Shown here: positions 60,590-64,000 of the stretch, in pieces
How positions within the stretch are numbered: position 1 is the stretch's first letter
Layout of the letters: each line of letters starts with the position of its first letter
From: Blakeslea trispora
Lineage: Eukaryota > Mucoromycota > Mucoromycetes > Mucorales > Choanephoraceae
Direction: 5' to 3'
Assembly (NCBI GenBank): GCA_025331445.1
Contig: JAIWNE010000067.1
Span: forward strand, 62,001 to 126,000
Length of the DNA stretch: 64,000 bases
Notes under the pieces: model-generated
The model's database searches: none
What the model was told of the DNA's origin: nothing
Seen by the model: the letters and a program-made list of their open reading frames with translations, nothing else
Program-made: the position numbers and the translations under genes

Positions 60590-60720
60590 ATAAAATAAAA
60601 TTCTCTCCCCTTCTTTAGTTGCACACAATAGTGTAACCTTTGTACAACTTTATAAACAGGAGAAATCTTTTTTATTTTTTCTCTCTTTTCCCTTTCTTTT
60701 TTTCTTTTTCTTATCAAAGA

Positions 60721-61435
60721 ATGACTATGGATCTTGTTTCAAGTAAAAATTGCATAGAGTTGAAAATAGAGTAGAATGAGACTAAGAAAGAATAGAAATA
60801 GATTTACGATTAGAACAATTTAGGACACAACATGAATTTGCCCGTAATTTCTATGATGATTATGAGTTTTGTCCAGTCCGTTTCATAGAGGAGGTAAACA
60901 CACACACACACACACACACATAAAGCTCATGTTCTCTTAAAAAAAGTGCATAGAAGATCGAGAAAGAATTCAAAGAAGAACCTCACCTAGAAATCAGGTT
61001 GAACCTAGAGCAAGAGCCATCCCGATCATCAATCCAAATAACATGACTCCTGTAACAGTCCAACGATGTGGTACCTTATCACCCACTATAACATACAGTC
61101 CTCTTCACCTTAGTGATAGCACAAGTACTACCAGTATTAGTAGTAGTAGTCATAGCAATAGCAGTAGTAGCAGTAGTAGTAGTCATAGTAGTAGTAGTAA
61201 TAGCAGTAGTAGTAGTCATAGTAACCATAGTGATGCTAGTAACATTCCTTACAGTCATTCAGATTTAATGCGTATTCGTCCAACAGTCTATTTGAATCAG
61301 CACTGCAACCTGACTCGCTCCCCCATCCCCCGTGCCATACCCATCATCAACCCTGTTACAAGGAAAGCATTCCAGCTTACACCATCACAGAACACAAATG
61401 TGTCTCCTGGCTATTATGATGTTTCAGTGTGCTAA
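60721..61435 (+). CDS. Unknown protein with Ser-repeat and two RAIPIINP motifs
   Basis: Three exons, 60721-60742, 60796-60893 and 60947-61435; 202 residues. The N-terminus (LRLEQFRTQHEFARNFYDDYEF) is hydrophilic, with no signal or membrane segment. The middle is a run of serines with His/Asn, encoded by an AGT/AGC repeat. A motif occurs twice: RARAIPIINPNN (about residues 65-76) and IPRAIPIINPVT (about 171-182). Short IxIxNPxT-like motifs occur in eIF4G-type and poly(A)-binding-protein partner regions, but the resemblance is slight and function is unknown. Exon 2 has two possible acceptors 6 nt apart. Intron 2 is 53 nt and contains an (AC)n tract. Confidence 0.65.
60899..60920. repeat. (CA)n tract inside a short intron
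   Basis: Eleven CA units within the 53-nt intron 60894-60946 of the Ser-repeat gene. Confidence 0.85.
61131..61230. repeat. AGT-rich trinucleotide repeat coding for serine
   Basis: About 33 triplets, mostly AGT or AGC (Ser) with interspersed CAT (His) and AAT (Asn), inside exon 3 of the Ser-repeat gene; it keeps frame. Confidence 0.9.
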
Positions 61436-61589
61436 AAAAAATCTATTTATTTTTTGTTATTTATTTATTTTTGATCATAAAAGTGATTTTCATCCTCTAA
61501 AAGTAGCTGAGTTTGAAATCGAATTTCCTTTTTTACACTCTATTTTTTTTTGGTACTTTTTTTTTTTTCTTTAAAGCATATACTGTATC

Positions 61590-62385
61590 ATGTCAGGTAA
61601 AAAAAAATAACAAAAAAACCAAGATAATTCAACAACATAAACACACTTTTTGATGTCTCAATAGAAAACCCAAACTACCACGACGGTGCTTCTATTCATG
61701 GTCGTCATCCTCTTCATTTGGTTGAAAAGATCATTCGTGAACGCATTCAGGGCTCATTATACTGGAAAGAGAAATGTTATGGTCTATCAGGTAAGAAAAG
61801 TAGGAAAATACATAGCTCAATAACTAATGTAGATAGAACATAGCTGCTACATTGATGGACAGGGCAGTTGAATTAGAATATATTGGTGGGTTATATGGTA
61901 GTCAACAGCCTACTGAGTTTCTCTGTTTAACCTTGAAGCTATTACAACTCTTGCCTGAAAGAGATATCATTATCACACTGATCCAACAAGAAGACTTTAA
62001 GCAAGTAACAGAACAGGACCAGGTTGAATAACAAACTAACAAGGATGATAGATATGTACGTGCTTTAGGTGCATTCTATCTAAGATTAACAGGTAAATCA
62101 AAGGAGATCTATCAATACCTGGAACCATTATTGAATGATTATCGTAAATTACGTGTGCGAGCTGGAGGTAAGTCAAAAGAGAGGAAAGTGGCTTTTTTTT
62201 TTATTCACTGCTTTTTGTTAGATGGGTTCACATTGAGTTATATGGATAGCTTTATTGATGATCTTTTACGTGAGTCACGTGTGTGTGATATTATATTACC
62301 AAGAATAACAAGTCGGTATGTGCTGGAACAGAATGATGAGCTAGAACCAAGAGAAAGTGCATTAGAAGATGATTTGGATGAATAA
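61590..62385 (+). CDS. PRP38: Pre-mRNA splicing factor PRP38
   Basis: Component of the U4/U6.U5 tri-snRNP needed for spliceosome activation. Five exons: 61590-61596, 61665-61790, 61844-62000, 62052-62167, 62222-62385; 189 residues, covering the conserved PRP38 core. Blocks align with human PRPF38A: IHGRHPLHLVEKIIRERI, YWKEKCYGL, ELEYIGGLYGS, TEFLCLTLKLLQLLPERDII, EDFKYVRALGAFYLRLTG, YLEPLLNDYRKLR and RVCDIILPRITSRYVLE. The Arg/Ser-rich tail of metazoan PRPF38A is absent, as in yeast. The first coding exon is 7 nt, and intron 3 uses a GC donor (TTTAA|GCAAGT). It converges on the next gene with 29 bp between stops. Confidence 0.95.
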
Positions 62386-62414
62386 AACAGATCACATGAT
62401 TTATTCCATTCTAC

Positions 62415-62759
62415 TTAGAAGCAACATGAAAACAAGCAAGTCAGGAAATGACTATCTTTTGCTTTGGATATCTTATCAGAAGAGGCAATAGAGGGTGGCA
62501 AGAGTAATTGACGGTTAAGAGTGTCATAGTCTAGTTCACTATCTTCACTAGAGGAAGATAGACTGTTCTGATCAATCTGACGACAAGAAGAAGGTGAAAA
62601 GCCTTGTTCTCTTAATAGCTCTTGAGTCCAAGTAAGATAGAGACCTTCATCATGTTGATCAGAACTGATGGTTGTAGGTGTATTTGATCTGTGTGTGTTG
62701 CCTAGGGAACCATAAGTGATTTCTTTACTGACAAAAGATGAGGATGGTAAAGAAGACAT
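62415..62759 (-). CDS. Hypothetical 114-residue protein with Cys-rich C-terminus
   Basis: Single exon. Ser/Thr-rich, acidic and probably disordered (EGLYLTWTQELLREQGF is the only likely helix). It ends CLFSCCF, four residues short of hydrophobic bulk, which could be a palmitoylation site, but this is inference. A CACGTG lies about 155 bp upstream (62914-62919). No family recognised; a convincing start and stop but no splice or homology support. Confidence 0.5.
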   Translation of the reverse strand: MSSLPSSSFVSKEITYGSLGNTHRSNTPTTISSDQHDEGLYLTWTQELLREQGFSPSSCRQIDQNSLSSSSEDSELDYDTLNRQLLLPPSIASSDKISKAKDSHFLTCLFSCCF

Positions 62760-63035
62760 TGGGCTAATTCAATGGGATGCTTTTCAATGTCTTTTTTTTT
62801 TTTTGATAAAAAAAGAGAAAGAAAAATAATGCATTTATATAGAAATAAAAAAAGGGGGGAATACACGCATAAATCTCCCCCCCTCTTTCATCAAATGTCA
62901 TCTGTTGTCCATACACGTGTGATATCAGCAGAGAGAAAAAAAAATGAATGGGGGGAGATTTACTCAATAAGAGAGAGAGAGATACGTTCTTGCATATGAA
63001 ATTCCATTTTATTTTAAATAATACAAACTAGGGTG

Positions 63036-63371
63036 CTATACAGCAAGTTTAGCCTTCTTTTTTAAATCACCATAACAGTGACCACATAAATGATGCAAAA
63101 GCTTGTTACTACCACAAGCAGGACAAGTAGTCACATTTTCTTTTTGTTTAAGGCCCTTGTTAGAGGCACGCATGCGCTTCTTTGAGTGAGATGTCTTCTT
63201 CTTTGGTGCAGCCCAGAGAATAGATTCTAACCAGCTGGGTATTTGGAAAGTGTTGCGACTGATCGATTCGGTCAAGATTGTATTGTGTGTGAGTGAAAGT
63301 GTACCAAATTGTAATTGAGCATTGTGTTGTAAAAAGGGTCGAATAAAACCAAGACGTTGAAGAGTGTTCAT
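63036..63371 (-). CDS. Mitochondrial ribosomal protein bL32 (MRPL32)
   Basis: Large-subunit mitochondrial ribosomal protein. Single exon, 111 residues. An N-terminal presequence of about 50 residues (QRLGFIRPFL, RNTFQIPSWLESILWA) precedes the bL32 core: APKKKTSHSKKRMRASNKGLK, typical of bL32, then the zinc ribbon CPACG and LCGHCYGDLKK (four Cys). Yeast Mrpl32 is matured by the m-AAA protease at such a site. It is divergent from the probable GCD2 gene with a 176-bp shared promoter. Confidence 0.92.
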   Translation of the reverse strand: MNTLQRLGFIRPFLQHNAQLQFGTLSLTHNTILTESISRNTFQIPSWLESILWAAPKKKTSHSKKRMRASNKGLKQKENVTTCPACGSNKLLHHLCGHCYGDLKKKAKLAV

Positions 63372-63547
63372 TTCGAGATATTGAATGATAAAAGCAAGGT
63401 GAATGGGGGGGGGGGTGCTAAAATAAGTGGCGTATTCGTCCAGATTTTTTTTCTTTTTTTAATAATTCACTAGGGGGGAAAAGTCACACTGTGTTATATT
63501 TGTTCTCTTTTTTTTTGTTTTTTTTTCCTCTACATATTTAAAGCAAT

Positions 63548-64000
63548 ATGGAACAAAAATCTAGCGTAAGCTTGATAGACGCGTCTACGTTAGCATTAGC
63601 TGATTGCATCATTTCTTTATTAGCCTCTTGGAAATACATCCAACACAAACAAGGTAAGACTTTACACATCAAGATATCATCCAATTTATCAGTTTCCTTC
63701 AGGGCCCTTCTGTCAACCGTAGAAAGAGTGTAGCAGCAGAAGAGAATCCCAAAAAGAAAGAAAGACCTCATGGTGAAGCTCCCAAGAAGTCTCAAAAGGA
63801 CATGACAAAGGCTGAACGTCGTGCCCTTCAAGAGAAGCAGAGACAAGAAAAACAAAACAGAACAGCAGCCAGCCAGCCTAAATCAACAAAACAGCCAACT
63901 GAATCAGACACCAAGAAAACACAACCTGTCGTGACCGATAACATCAAAAGCAAGAAAAAGACAGCCTCAAAGAATCAAGTACCTTGGTTACTTCATCTGG
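63548..64000 (+). CDS. GCD2: Probable eIF2B subunit delta (GCD2), 5' part only
   Basis: Start of a gene cut by the window end. Exons 63548-63565, 63624-63653 and 63703 onward; 115 codons seen. The N-terminus is MEQKSSPLGNTSNTNK, then a long Lys/Glu-rich region PKKSQKDMTKAERRALQEKQ and KKKTASKNQVPWLLHL. The motif KAERRALQEKQR matches the (L/M)(S/T)KAERR(A/E)LQExQR segment of eukaryotic eIF2B-delta. The family domain itself lies beyond 64000, so the name rests on this motif. Reading exon 1 straight through to 63653 gives a frame that does not join exon 3; the GTAAGC donor at 63566 solves this. Confidence 0.72.

Noticed and set aside
1..64000. CRISPR arrays, prokaryotic operons, phage or plasmid features
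   Set aside because: No spaced direct-repeat arrays; all genes are eukaryotic with spliceosomal introns.

Overview
This window is nuclear DNA from a filamentous fungus, most likely an early-diverging one (Mucoromycota, probably Mucorales). The evidence is a low-GC sequence full of long poly-A/T runs, dense genes cut by many introns of about 50-70 bp, fungal-type proteins (Zn2Cys6 regulator, SPX phosphate transporters, an Ecm33-like wall protein, SYP1/FCHo muniscin) and a Ragulator LAMTOR3 homologue. The species cannot be named from sequence alone. Gene models were rebuilt by hand by joining reading frames across GT-AG (occasionally GC-AG) introns; exon ends are given in each entry.

Layout. 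1-1.4 kb: decayed DIRS-like retroelement, then a 216-bp inverted repeat. 2.2-7.5 kb: SYG1/XPR1-type SPX-EXS phosphate exporter (+), membrane GNAT acetyltransferase (-), GINS subunit PSF3 (-). 7.5-10.7 kb: gene-poor. 10.7-12.9 kb: LAMTOR3 (+) and a ricin-B-like protein (+). 12.9-15.7 kb: gene-poor. 15.7-23.9 kb: SPX-SLC13 phosphate transporter (+), Ecm33-like GPI protein (+), C2/class-3 lipase (+), glutathione peroxidase (-). 24-27.8 kb: gene desert with an odd GC-richer island. 27.8-36 kb: MTHFR (-), SmD2 (-), APC permease (+), RPB10 (-), WDR53-like protein (-). 37-42.5 kb: TSR1 (+), cytochrome c1 (-), complex I NDUFB3 (+). 43-54 kb: Zn2Cys6 regulator (-), small membrane protein (-), mitochondrial RNA polymerase RPO41 (+), SYP1/FCHo (-). 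55-56.1 kb: TIS11-type CCCH protein (-). 58.7-64 kb: eIF2B-gamma GCD1 (+), a Ser-rich unknown (+), PRP38 (+), a small unknown (-), mitochondrial bL32 (-), and the start of a probable eIF2B-delta GCD2 (+), cut by the window edge.

These are mostly conserved housekeeping genes rather than an accessory island. Functional groupings: two SPX-domain phosphate transporters, each with a CACGTG box upstream; two eIF2B subunits 3 kb apart; several mitochondrial genes (CYT1, NDUFB3, RPO41, MRPL32). CCAATCA boxes recur about 100-190 bp upstream of many start codons. I did not find a convincing new multi-gene system. The best leads are the coding-like scraps and GC-rich island in the deserts, the unknown protein with two copies of a RAIPIINP motif, and gene structures (micro-exons, GC-AG introns, a split stop in CYT1) that automated annotation would easily miss.
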